Of a stretch of DNA of 34,994 nucleotides, positions 8,667 through 17,553 are shown in pieces (position 1 is the stretch's first letter; every line of letters starts with the position of its first letter). The notes beneath the pieces were generated by a model that worked only from the letters and a program-made list of their open reading frames with translations, was not told the origin of the DNA and searched no databases. Location of the stretch: positions 1 through 34,994 of the forward strand of contig JALOQB010000026.1 in assembly GCA_025453595.1 (NCBI GenBank). The letters run 5' to 3'. This stretch comes from Polyangiaceae bacterium. GTDB lineage: Bacteria; Myxococcota_A; Polyangia; Polyangiales; Polyangiaceae. The translations under genes and the position numbers were made by a program.

Positions 8667-9482
8667 ATGCCTCCTCTCGACCGCGCCACGGCCCCCCTCC
8701 TCGCGGCGGCTGCCCTCCTCCTCCTCGCCCCCGCCTGCAAGCGCCAGCACCACGCCGTCGATCAGATCCCCGAGCTCCCTTACCCTTCCTGCCCCCCCGG
8801 CGTCGACATGACCCCCTCGGTCCTCGTCGATCGCAAGCTCCGCAGCGGCCACGCTGATACCCGCCAGCCCATCGTCGAGCGCTACCGCGTCGAGAAGCGC
8901 GGTTGCCTCCTCGCCGCGGTCACCCGCCAGGAGTGGCCCATGCAGATCGCCGATGTGGAAGTTCTCTACACCGAGGACATGATGCCCTTGCGGGCGTGGC
9001 GCCGGCACACGGTGCCAGGGTCGAAGCGACCGGACGGCAGCCCGGACGTCAAGCGCTTCGACCTGCGCACCCCTCAGGTGACGATCAAGCACCGGGACGA
9101 CAAGGGGGCGCTGGATCTGGAAGAGCTGCGGGGCCCCGGGAAGCCGGTGGCGCTCATCGGGCCAGGCCGCGGCCTGCTCAGCATGTGGATCCGGCGGGCA
9201 AAGCTGAAGGTGGGGGAGAAAGTGCGGGAGATGACCCTTGATTTCCGCGGGGTCGAGAAGATCGCGCCGGTGACGCTCCAGCGGCACCCGGACCAGCACC
9301 TGGAGTGGCTGGGACGCAGCGCGCAGGTCTACACGGTGCTGGGCCGAGAGGCCGTTTTCACCGACGAGGAAGGCTTTGTGCTCGGGGACCTGGCGGGGCT
9401 GGTGCTGGACGAGAAGGCCCCGGGCCCTGCGCCCCGGCCCATGAGCACCTTCGAGCCCCCGGACCCCCAGCACACGCCCTGA
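8667..9482 (+). CDS. Hypothetical lipoprotein
   Basis: 271 residues from the ATG at 8667. A GTG at 8640 in the same frame would add nine residues and bury the signal. The N-terminus is a lipoprotein signal, with hydrophobic core LLAAAALLLLAPAC and lipobox cysteine near residue 24. The mature part is mixed alpha/beta with many short strands (VERYRVEKRGCLLAAVTR, ADVEVLYTEDMMPLRAWRR, KLKVGEKVREMTLDFRG). It ends in a Pro-rich tail. No catalytic motif is recognisable; the strand-rich pattern could suit a LolA-like or lipid-binding fold, but this is speculative. It is divergent from the acyl-CoA dehydrogenase with a 16-bp gap. Confidence 0.78.
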   Translation: MPPLDRATAPLLAAAALLLLAPACKRQHHAVDQIPELPYPSCPPGVDMTPSVLVDRKLRSGHADTRQPIVERYRVEKRGCLLAAVTRQEWPMQIADVEVLYTEDMMPLRAWRRHTVPGSKRPDGSPDVKRFDLRTPQVTIKHRDDKGALDLEELRGPGKPVALIGPGRGLLSMWIRRAKLKVGEKVREMTLDFRGVEKIAPVTLQRHPDQHLEWLGRSAQVYTVLGREAVFTDEEGFVLGDLAGLVLDEKAPGPAPRPMSTFEPPDPQHTP

Positions 9483-9593
9483 CCTGCGGCGATTCGCCAC
9501 CCTCACCCTGGCGGCGCGCCACCCTATCCCTCGCATCTTCCCCGGGGTTTCCCCCGCCTCCAGCGCGGCACGAGGCCCGCAAGGTGCGGTGCC

Positions 9594-10574
9594 ATGCCCA
9601 CCGTCGAACACGACGTCATGGCGGAGCTCTTCCGCTTCGAGCCAGCCCTTGCGGTCGCTCTGCTGCGCGACGTCTTGAGGCTCCCCATGCCTCCGTTCAC
9701 CTCCTTCGATTTGCCGGATACCAGCTTCACCCAGACCATGGTGACCGAGTACCGCGCTGATGGAGTCGTTGCGTTGCTCGACGCGCATGGCCTGCCCGTG
9801 CTGGGCATCATCATCGAAATTCAGCGCGGTATCGATGAGCGAAAGCTCTGGTCCTGGCCCGTCTATGCGGCCTCGCTGCGGGCCAGGATGAAGTGCCCTG
9901 TCGAAGTGCTCGTGCTCTGCCTCGATGAAGCGACCGCCCTCTGGGCTCGTGCTCCGGTTGTCCTCGGCTCCCGAGGTTCGTGGGCTCCGCTGGTCGTCGG
10001 TCCGGGGATTCTCCCGGCGATCCGTGACCCGGGCGAGGCCGCCCGGCTTCCTGAGATGGCCGTGCTGAGCGCTCTCGCCCATGGCAACAACGAGGGAGGG
10101 CTAGACACGGTTCTGGCGGCCATCGTGGCCCTCGCCCGCCTCGACGATGAGCGCGCCAGAATTTATCATGACCTCATCCTCGCAAGATTGAACGAGCGCG
10201 TCCGGCGCGCTCTGGAGGCAATGATGCTTCAGAAATTCGAGTACCAGAGCGAGTTCGCGAGAAAATACTACGGCCAGGGCAAGCAGGAGGGCTTCGCCGA
10301 AGGGCTCGCCCAGGGGGAAGCCCGTGGCAAGGCCGAGGGAAAGGCCGAGGGGAAGGCCGAGGGGAAGGCCGAGGGCAAGGCTCAAGCTATCCTGGCGATC
10401 CTTGCCGCTCGCGGTATGGATGTTCCATTCGATCTCCGGGAGACCATCCTGCGTTGCCAGGAAGAAGAGCAGCTCGACCGGTGGGTCATCGCCGCCACGA
10501 GCGCGGCGCAGGCAAGGGATCTGGTGGCAGGCCGGCCAGGGTCAGGGCCCGGTGCGCCCGGGGGGGGCAAGTAG
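9594..10574 (+). CDS. Rpn/YhgA-like PD-(D/E)XK family protein with GKAE repeat tail
   Basis: 326 residues. The N-terminal half has the layout of PD-(D/E)XK nuclease-fold proteins related to Rpn/YhgA and DUF4351 families: an acidic residue in EYRADGV (about D56), then hydrophobic strand GIIIEIQ giving E75 and Q77, then KLWSWPVYAASLRARM. A helical middle leads to a charged tail in which EGFAEGLAQGEARG is followed by four GKAE units (residues about 245-260). Glycine-glutamate-rich tails of this kind are common in the family. An AAGGTG box precedes the ATG at 9594. Third-codon-position GC is lower than in neighbours, suggesting acquisition. Family members are recombination-promoting nucleases or transposase-like; activity here is unproven. 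Confidence 0.72.
   Translation: MPTVEHDVMAELFRFEPALAVALLRDVLRLPMPPFTSFDLPDTSFTQTMVTEYRADGVVALLDAHGLPVLGIIIEIQRGIDERKLWSWPVYAASLRARMKCPVEVLVLCLDEATALWARAPVVLGSRGSWAPLVVGPGILPAIRDPGEAARLPEMAVLSALAHGNNEGGLDTVLAAIVALARLDDERARIYHDLILARLNERVRRALEAMMLQKFEYQSEFARKYYGQGKQEGFAEGLAQGEARGKAEGKAEGKAEGKAEGKAQAILAILAARGMDVPFDLRETILRCQEEEQLDRWVIAATSAAQARDLVAGRPGSGPGAPGGGK
10326..10382 (+). repeat. 12-bp in-frame tandem repeat encoding GKAE
   Basis: Four consecutive 12-bp units (10326-10373), each coding Gly-Lys-Ala-Glu, plus a partial fifth (GKA) to 10382. Units differ only at silent third positions of the glycine codon. Being a multiple of three, copy-number change would alter tail length without breaking the frame. 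Confidence 0.9.
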
Positions 10575-11534
10575 CCTCCGGGCCGCTCGCTGGACGGGGG
10601 TGAGCAGCAGGGACCAGGCGCTCGCCCCTGGGCCTTCATCGCCCGGCGACAGGCCAAACGTCAGGCGCTCTCGCCGCTGCGAGGAGGGGAGCAGCGTGCC
10701 TGCCATCCAGTCCCACACTGCCAGGGCTTCACCCAGGTTCCGGTCGTGGTGCCGCGGGTCGCTGCTGTGATGGAGCTGGTGCTGCGCCGGGCTCAGCAGG
10801 ATGTGCTCCAGGGCAGGGCCGAACGAGAGCCACACGTGCGAGTGCCGGAGGTTGGAGCCCAGGAACGTCCAGAGGCAGCTCAACGCGTCCACGCCGAGCA
10901 GCTCCCAGACCGTGGCTCGCCCCCGGAAGAACCAGGCGCACAGCCCCGCCGAGGCCCCCAGCGCCAGCGCCGTTGCGCCCCGCATCCAGGCCGCCTCGAG
11001 CGGGTGGGTCCGGTGCAGCGTGAACGGCGTCAGCACCTCGGCCGAGTGGTGTACTTTATGGAACTCCCATAGCACCGGGGAGCGGTGCAGCGCCAGGTGC
11101 GCCAGGAACCGCGCCAGGTCGCCCAGCACGAAGGTGAGCGCCGTGAGGGCCGCCACCCCCCAGAGCGGCGGCAGCCCGGCGCCGGGGCCTGGCCCCAGGG
11201 TGCGGGTCAGCGCCAGGGCCAGCGAGAGGGCGATGCGCTGGGCCGAGAGCAGCGCCGGGGGCAGCAGCAAGGCCGCCAGCAGGGCCCGCAGCAGCAAGAA
11301 CCGGTAGTCGAGGAGCGCGGACCGATGGAGCCAGACCCGGGCCGGGAACAGGAACCCCAGCAGCGTCGTTCGCCCTGCGCTTCGCACCCGCAACCACCAG
11401 ACCCCGGTCGCCAGGAGCGCCGCGGAGAGCAGGTAAGGCCAGAAGAGGCGCTTGCTCGGGTCGAGCAGCTCCAGGAGCGGCTCCAGGCAGGAGCGCGCGA
11501 AGGACAGGAGGCGCTCGTTCGCCTCGTGCGGCAT
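10542..11534 (-). CDS. Sterol desaturase/fatty acid hydroxylase superfamily membrane protein
   Basis: 330 residues with several transmembrane segments. The second half carries the histidine clusters that bind the di-iron centre in this superfamily: FLAHLALHRSP (HxxxxH type), WEFHKVHHSAE (HxxHH), RTHPLE, and near the end SPAQHQLHHS (HxxHH) and RHHDRN. The expected function is O2-dependent hydroxylation or desaturation of a lipid or sterol. The 3' end overlaps the convergent Rpn-like gene by 33 bp. It lies 80 nt downstream of a thioesterase on the same strand, a plausible lipid-metabolism pair. ATG at 11534; the ribosome-binding site is weak. Confidence 0.9.
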   Translation of the reverse strand: MPHEANERLLSFARSCLEPLLELLDPSKRLFWPYLLSAALLATGVWWLRVRSAGRTTLLGFLFPARVWLHRSALLDYRFLLLRALLAALLLPPALLSAQRIALSLALALTRTLGPGPGAGLPPLWGVAALTALTFVLGDLARFLAHLALHRSPVLWEFHKVHHSAEVLTPFTLHRTHPLEAAWMRGATALALGASAGLCAWFFRGRATVWELLGVDALSCLWTFLGSNLRHSHVWLSFGPALEHILLSPAQHQLHHSSDPRHHDRNLGEALAVWDWMAGTLLPSSQRRERLTFGLSPGDEGPGASAWSLLLTPVQRAARRLLAPPGRTGP

Positions 11535-11614
11535 GGCCGCAAGGTGGCACCCTCACGCCGTCGCAGCAACGGGTCTTTGTCGCAGCGGCCGCCCCTCGCT
11601 CTGCAGGGGTCGGG

Positions 11615-12421
11615 TCATTTGATCAGCACCGTCGTCTGGTGGTTGAGGGCGATCAGCCGCCCGTCATGGCCCCAGAGCTCCCGGTACTCGCTCACGTACC
11701 CCTCGTGGGAGACCGGGGCGACGGCCCGGTGGAAGAGGGGTACTTCCGGGTCCAGCGCGCCGACGTCGCCGACGCAGTCCAGGCTGAAGGAGAGGGTGGC
11801 GAAGGGGCGCGGCCCGTCGAGCGCTGCCATGCCGGCCAGCCACCAGGCGTCCGCCAGCGCGGTCAGGTACGCGTCGTCCAGGCGGGTGGCGCGGAGCCGG
11901 GGGCGCACCCAGCCGGCGGCCTCCGGAGGGCCCGCAAAGAAGGGCAGCGGCCCCGTGGGGCGGTACTCGAAATGCCGGGTGAACACCGGAGCGAAAGGTG
12001 ACTCCGCGGGGATGGCCTCGACCCCTTCCCAGGGGGGCATGACTGGGGGCACCAGTCGCTGCCACGAGGGCGCGGCCGCCCTCGCCGCGCCGAAGACCCC
12101 CACCGCATGCGCCTGCACCCCTTCCCCTTGCCGCAGCACAGCTCTCCACGCGCTCACCGCGTTGCCCTGTCGCAGCAGCTCCACCTCGATCGCCGCCGGG
12201 CCCACCTGGACCGGACCCACGATCTCCGCGGTGAGCGAGCGCAATTTTCTTGTGGTGTCCCCCATCTGCTCGCTCAGCGCCCTCACCATGCCCCCCAGCA
12301 CCAGCCCCCCGAAGGCACCTCGACCTTGCTGCCACCCATCTGCGATCTGCATCTCGAAGGTGGTCTCGTCGCTGCGGTGAGGGGTCAGCACGTCATCCAG
12401 ATTGGACACAGGGAGGGCCAT
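11615..12421 (-). CDS. Acyl-CoA thioesterase, double-hotdog (TesB-like) family
   Basis: 268 residues. The frame stays open to 12745, but the start is set at the ATG at 12421 because AGAGGG lies directly upstream and the family alignment begins there; the extension is Arg/Pro-rich and overlaps the divergent gene. The N-terminal hotdog contains FEMQIADGWQQGRGAFGGLVLGGM, the typical GG-containing central helix region. The second hotdog contains ATLSFSLDCVGD and ends YVSEYRELWGHDGRLIALNHQT, matching TesB-like proteins (4HBT_3 type). It would hydrolyse acyl-CoA to fatty acid and CoA. The sterol desaturase-like gene follows 80 nt downstream. Confidence 0.88.
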   Translation of the reverse strand: MALPVSNLDDVLTPHRSDETTFEMQIADGWQQGRGAFGGLVLGGMVRALSEQMGDTTRKLRSLTAEIVGPVQVGPAAIEVELLRQGNAVSAWRAVLRQGEGVQAHAVGVFGAARAAAPSWQRLVPPVMPPWEGVEAIPAESPFAPVFTRHFEYRPTGPLPFFAGPPEAAGWVRPRLRATRLDDAYLTALADAWWLAGMAALDGPRPFATLSFSLDCVGDVGALDPEVPLFHRAVAPVSHEGYVSEYRELWGHDGRLIALNHQTTVLIK

Positions 12422-12537
12422 GGCCCTCTTTGGCGCGCATGGGTTGCGGGTGCCAACGAATCTTTTTCGACCTTGTTGACGGTCTCGGCCGCTGGCGGCG
12501 AACATGACTCCTGGTTGACCACCGGGAGCAGTACCGC

Positions 12538-14333
12538 ATGAAATCATCCAGCCTCGAATCGATACGAACCGGGCGCGCCCTGGTGGTCGCCCTGGTCGGC
12601 GCGACGGTCCTCTCGTTGGCTTGCACAGGTCAGATCGGCGACCCCCAGAACAGCCTCTGCACCGACTGTCCTCCCGGAACCGGGGGCCCGGGGGCGGGAG
12701 GGGGTCAGGGCGGACCTGGAGGCACCAGCAACGCGGGCGGGACACAGGTGGGCGGGGCCAACGGGGGTGGGACCAGCAGCGGAGGGACGAACAGCGGGGG
12801 GGCGGCGCCGCTGGGGGTGGCGCCGTCGACGAGGTTGCCGCGGCTATCGCACACGCAGTGGGAGAACACGGTGAAGGATCTGCTGCGCCTGGACGCGGTA
12901 CCGGGTCTTTCGACGGGGTTCCCGCCGGATCCGACGACGCAGTTTGACACGGACGTGGAGCAGAAGGGCGTATCGAACCTGCACTGGGCGGCGTACCAGA
13001 CGGCGGCCGAGGAGGTGGCGCAGCAGGTGGCGCAGGACCCGCAGAAGCTGGCGAAGATCCTGCCGCCGGGGCTGCCCGGGGGTGGCATCGAGCGGGCGAG
13101 GGCGTTTGTCCAGGGGTTCGGGCGGCGAGCGTTCCGCCGTCCGCTGACCGAGGCCGAGATCGGCGGGTACGCGGCGCTGTTCGAGAAGGGGGTCGAGCTG
13201 GTGGGAGGGGATCCGCTGGCGGCCGGGGTGCAGCTGGCGCTCCATGCGTTCCTCCAGTCGCCGGCCTTCCTGTACCGCGTGGAGGCGAGCACGAAGGCGA
13301 GCGGGGATCGGGTGTGGCTCGGGGGCTTCGAGGTGGCCTCGCGCCTCTCGTACGCGCTCTGGAATTCGATGCCGAGCGACGAGCTCCTGGACGCGGCAGA
13401 GGCAGGGGAGCTGGCGGACGCGGCGGGGGTGGAGAAGTGGGCGAGGGCGCTGCTGAAGGACGGGCGAGCCACGGCGGTGCTCACGTCCTTCCACAACCAG
13501 CTCTTCGAGACCGCAGGCTACGGGAAGGTGACCAAGTCCTCCTCGCTCTTCCCCGAGTTCACGAAGGACCTGGAGCCGCTGCTGAAGCAGGAGGCCCGGC
13601 TGTTCTTCGAGGAGGTGGTGGCCAAGCAGCAGGGGGGGCTGCGCGAGGTGCTCACCTCGCCGGTGACCTTCGTGAACGACAAGCTGGCGCCGTTCTACGG
13701 GCTGCCAGCAGGGGTGGGTCCGGAGTTCAAGAAGGTCGAGCTGGATCCAAAGCAGCGGGCCGGAGTGATGACGCAGGTCGGCTTCCTCTCGAAGAATGGT
13801 GGTCTGGTGCAGTCCGATCCCATCCATCGGGGGGTGACCATCAACCTCAAGATCCTGTGCGAGAAGCTGACGGCGCCGAACATGATCCCGCCGCTGCCCG
13901 AGCAGAAGCCCGGCCAGACCAACCGGGAGCGCGTCGCGGCGCACACCGAGGGCTGCGGCAAGGGGTGCCACGACACCAAGATCAACCCGATCGGCTTCGC
14001 CTTCGAGCACTTCGACACGGTGGGCGCCTGGCGCTCGACGGACAACGGGCAGCCGGTGGACGCGAAGGCCTCGATGAAGATCGACGGCGAGGTGAAGTCC
14101 TTCGATGGAGCGCCGGGGTTGATGAACGTGCTGGCCAGCAGCGCGCAGGTGCACCGCTGCTACTCGCGCAACTGGATGGAGTACGCCCTCGGTCGCCAGC
14201 CGGGGGAGGTCGAGCGAGGTTGGGTGGAGCAGCTTGCGGAGTCCTCGCGCTCCGGGGCGGCGGCCACCGAGATCCTGGTGAAGCTGGCGGTCAGCGATGT
14301 TTTCCGGGCCAGGCCCGTCGAAGGAGGTGCCCC

Positions 14334-14337
<4 letters not shown>
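12538..14337 (+). CDS. DUF1592/DUF1588-type lipoprotein with CX3CH haem-like motif
   Basis: 599 residues; ATG at 12538 with GGAG upstream. The lipobox cysteine is C29 (LSLAC), followed by a Gly-rich spacer (residues about 45-90). The rest matches the modular planctomycete/myxobacterial family: a DUF1587-like block at about 100 (LSHTQWENTVKDLL), a DUF1595-like block (GRRAFRRPLTEAEI), a DUF1592 block (LQSPAFLYRVE, RLSYALWNSMPSDELL), a DUF1588 block (AGVMTQVGFLS, DPIHRGVTINLKILC) and a DUF1585-like end (HRCYSRNWMEYALGR). The segment CGKGCHDTKINPIGFAFE puts C473, C477 and H478 in a CX3CH arrangement where the family often has CXXCH. Probably periplasmic or outer-membrane; function unproven. It overlaps the next gene by 4 nt. 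Confidence 0.92.
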
Positions 14338-15746
<1,409 letters not shown>

Positions 15747-15748
15747 AC

Positions 15749-17095
15749 GTGTCCTCTCCGCGCACCCCTCTGCGGCGTCTGGCCGTCGTCCTCTCCCTGC
15801 TGCTCGTCGCCCCCGCCGCCCTCCTCGTCCCTTCCGTCGCATCGGCGCAAACTGAATCCAAAACAGTGGGGCACGCCACCGAAGGCCCCGGGGGCTCCGA
15901 GCTCCAGGGCGAGCTGAAGGAGGCCGCTTCGTCGTCGGATGAGGTCAACGAGAAGGTCCGCAAGGGGCTGGCGAAGCGCGGCCTCGCTGGCAAGCTGGAA
16001 GGGCACCTGGCGCCGCCCCCGCGGCGCAAGGCCCTCGACAGCGCCCTCCAGGCCATCGCCAAGGAGCTGGGCCTGGACGCGGTGGTCATCGGGATCGCGC
16101 GGAAAAAGGGCGATACGGTGCTGATCGGCGTCGATGCAGCCGGCAAGGTGCTGCTGGACACGACGGTGTCGTCGCAGGACCGGCTGGCCAGCATCAAGGT
16201 GTCGCTCCAGCAGGCCGGCATCACCCCACCCCCGCCCCCTCCTCCGTCCGAGAAACCTCGCCCGCCGGTCGAGGCCTCGCCTCCACCGCCCCCTGCCGAG
16301 CCGGCAGCGCCGCCGCCCGAAGAGAAGGCCCCGCGGCGCTCGGTCCCGCTGCTGTCCCTCGCCGTCGGCCCCGAGCTGTCGATGCGTCGGCTCCGCTACA
16401 ACGACGCCTTCACGCCCAACCTGCGCTCGTACGACGTGTTCGCGGCGCCCGGGGTTGGCGGCGCCGTCGAGCTGGGCCCCCTGGCGCGCACCCATGTCCC
16501 GATCCTGCGCCGTCTGGTGCTGCTGGGCTCCTTCTCCACCACCCTCGGGCTCCGCTCCTCGCTGCCGCGCGGCGAGACCCTCGCCACGTCCTTCCGTCGC
16601 TGGCGCGTCGGGGCCCGCCTCACCGCCCCCCTCGGGGATCGCTCTCACCTCGGCGCCGAGGTCACCTACGGCGGCTGGTCCTTCCTCTTCGACGGCGGGG
16701 GCGATGACCTCCCGGACGCCTCCTACCGCGTGCTCCGCGGGGGGCTCGACGCTCGCCTCGGCGCTGGCCCCGTCGCCCTGCTCCTCGGCGCAGGCTACGG
16801 TCAGACCCGGGAAGCAGGCCCGGCCAAGGCTCGTTTTCCCCGGATCGAGGCCGGCTCCGTCGACGCGCGCCTCGGGGTCGCCCTCCCCCTGCACGAGCGC
16901 TTCGAGCTACGCCTCGGGGGCGATTACCAGCGCTTCTTCTCCTCGTTCAACCCGGAGCCAGGCGACCGCTTCGTCGCCGGCGGCGCTCTCGACCAATCCT
17001 TGACGGTGCACCTCGATGCGGTACTCCAGCTCTTACCTGCTCCTCCTCTTGCCCCTGCTCTCGCTCGCCTGCGCCGGCGACCTCAGCGATCCTGA
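15749..17095 (+). CDS. Exported protein with proline-rich linker and C-terminal outer-membrane barrel-like domain
   Basis: 448 residues from GTG 15749, 2 nt after the DUF1552 stop. A Sec signal peptide ends near ASA|Q (residue 33). Residues about 40-150 form a small alpha/beta domain (ALQAIAKELGLDAVVIGIARK, then VLIGVDAAGKVLLDT), followed by a Pro-rich linker (about 155-190). The C-terminal 250 residues alternate in the manner of beta-barrel strands (WRVGARLTAPLGDRSHLGAEV, GLDARLGAGPVALLLGAGYG, FELRLGGDYQRF, LTVHLDAVLQL). The last strand is followed by about 24 Pro/Arg-rich residues encoded where the frame overlaps the next gene. Probably an outer-membrane component of the operon; the family is not recognised. 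Confidence 0.78.
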   Translation: MSSPRTPLRRLAVVLSLLLVAPAALLVPSVASAQTESKTVGHATEGPGGSELQGELKEAASSSDEVNEKVRKGLAKRGLAGKLEGHLAPPPRRKALDSALQAIAKELGLDAVVIGIARKKGDTVLIGVDAAGKVLLDTTVSSQDRLASIKVSLQQAGITPPPPPPPSEKPRPPVEASPPPPPAEPAAPPPEEKAPRRSVPLLSLAVGPELSMRRLRYNDAFTPNLRSYDVFAAPGVGGAVELGPLARTHVPILRRLVLLGSFSTTLGLRSSLPRGETLATSFRRWRVGARLTAPLGDRSHLGAEVTYGGWSFLFDGGGDDLPDASYRVLRGGLDARLGAGPVALLLGAGYGQTREAGPAKARFPRIEAGSVDARLGVALPLHERFELRLGGDYQRFFSSFNPEPGDRFVAGGALDQSLTVHLDAVLQLLPAPPLAPALARLRRRPQRS

Positions 17096-17549
17096 CCGGT
17101 TTCGCGTCAACCAGGGCGGCGCCGGAGGGGAGTCCGGAAGTTCCGGACAGGGCGGCGAATCCGGAAACTCCGGACAGGGCGGCGCAGGTATCGGCGGTGG
17201 CGCCGGGTCATCCGGAAGTTCCGGACAGGGGGGCGGCGAGCCCTGCGACGCGCCGGCGACGGTGCTGAAGCAGCACTGCTCGACGGGCTGCCACTCGGCG
17301 GCGAGCAAGCTGGGGGATCTGGATCTGGAGTCGCCGGATCTGGTGGGGAGGCTGCGGGGGGTGAAGGGGGCGGTGTGCAGCGGGGTAGCGCTGATCGACG
17401 CGGAGGCGCCGGAGAAGAGCGCGCTGTACGACAAGACCGCGGCGGAGCCGAGCTGCGGGGGCGCCGCGATGCCGCTCGGCGGGGATCTGCTGACGGAGGA
17501 GGAGCGAGCGTGCCTGCTGGACTGGCTGACGCGGGTGGCGAGCGAGTGA
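17016..17549 (+). CDS. Small cytochrome-c-like lipoprotein with CX3CH motif
   Basis: 177 residues. The ATG at 17016 lies 80 nt inside the preceding gene in another frame. A clear lipoprotein signal follows (LLLLLPLLSLAC). Residues about 30-75 are a Gly/Ser spacer with three SGxSGQGG repeats. The C-terminal domain has HCSTGCHS, placing C88, C92 and H93 in a CX3CH arrangement, and MPLGGDLL with M152 as a possible sixth haem ligand, then EERACLLDWL as in small cytochrome c domains. Further cysteines (VCSGV, PSCGG, ERACL) could form disulfides. Likely a lipid-anchored periplasmic mono-haem-like protein; haem binding is inferred. It ends 4 bp from the convergent kinase gene. Confidence 0.82.
   Translation: MRYSSSYLLLLLPLLSLACAGDLSDPDRFRVNQGGAGGESGSSGQGGESGNSGQGGAGIGGGAGSSGSSGQGGGEPCDAPATVLKQHCSTGCHSAASKLGDLDLESPDLVGRLRGVKGAVCSGVALIDAEAPEKSALYDKTAAEPSCGGAAMPLGGDLLTEEERACLLDWLTRVASE
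17133..17237 (+). repeat. Three near-identical 25-nt repeats coding SGxSGQGG
   Basis: Copies start at 17133, 17160 and 17211. Each contains two TCCGGA palindromes around AGT or AAC and continues ACAGGGCGGCG, so the DNA is repetitive as well as the protein spacer. This kind of array can expand or contract in frame. Confidence 0.85.
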
Positions 17550-17553
17550 GGGG

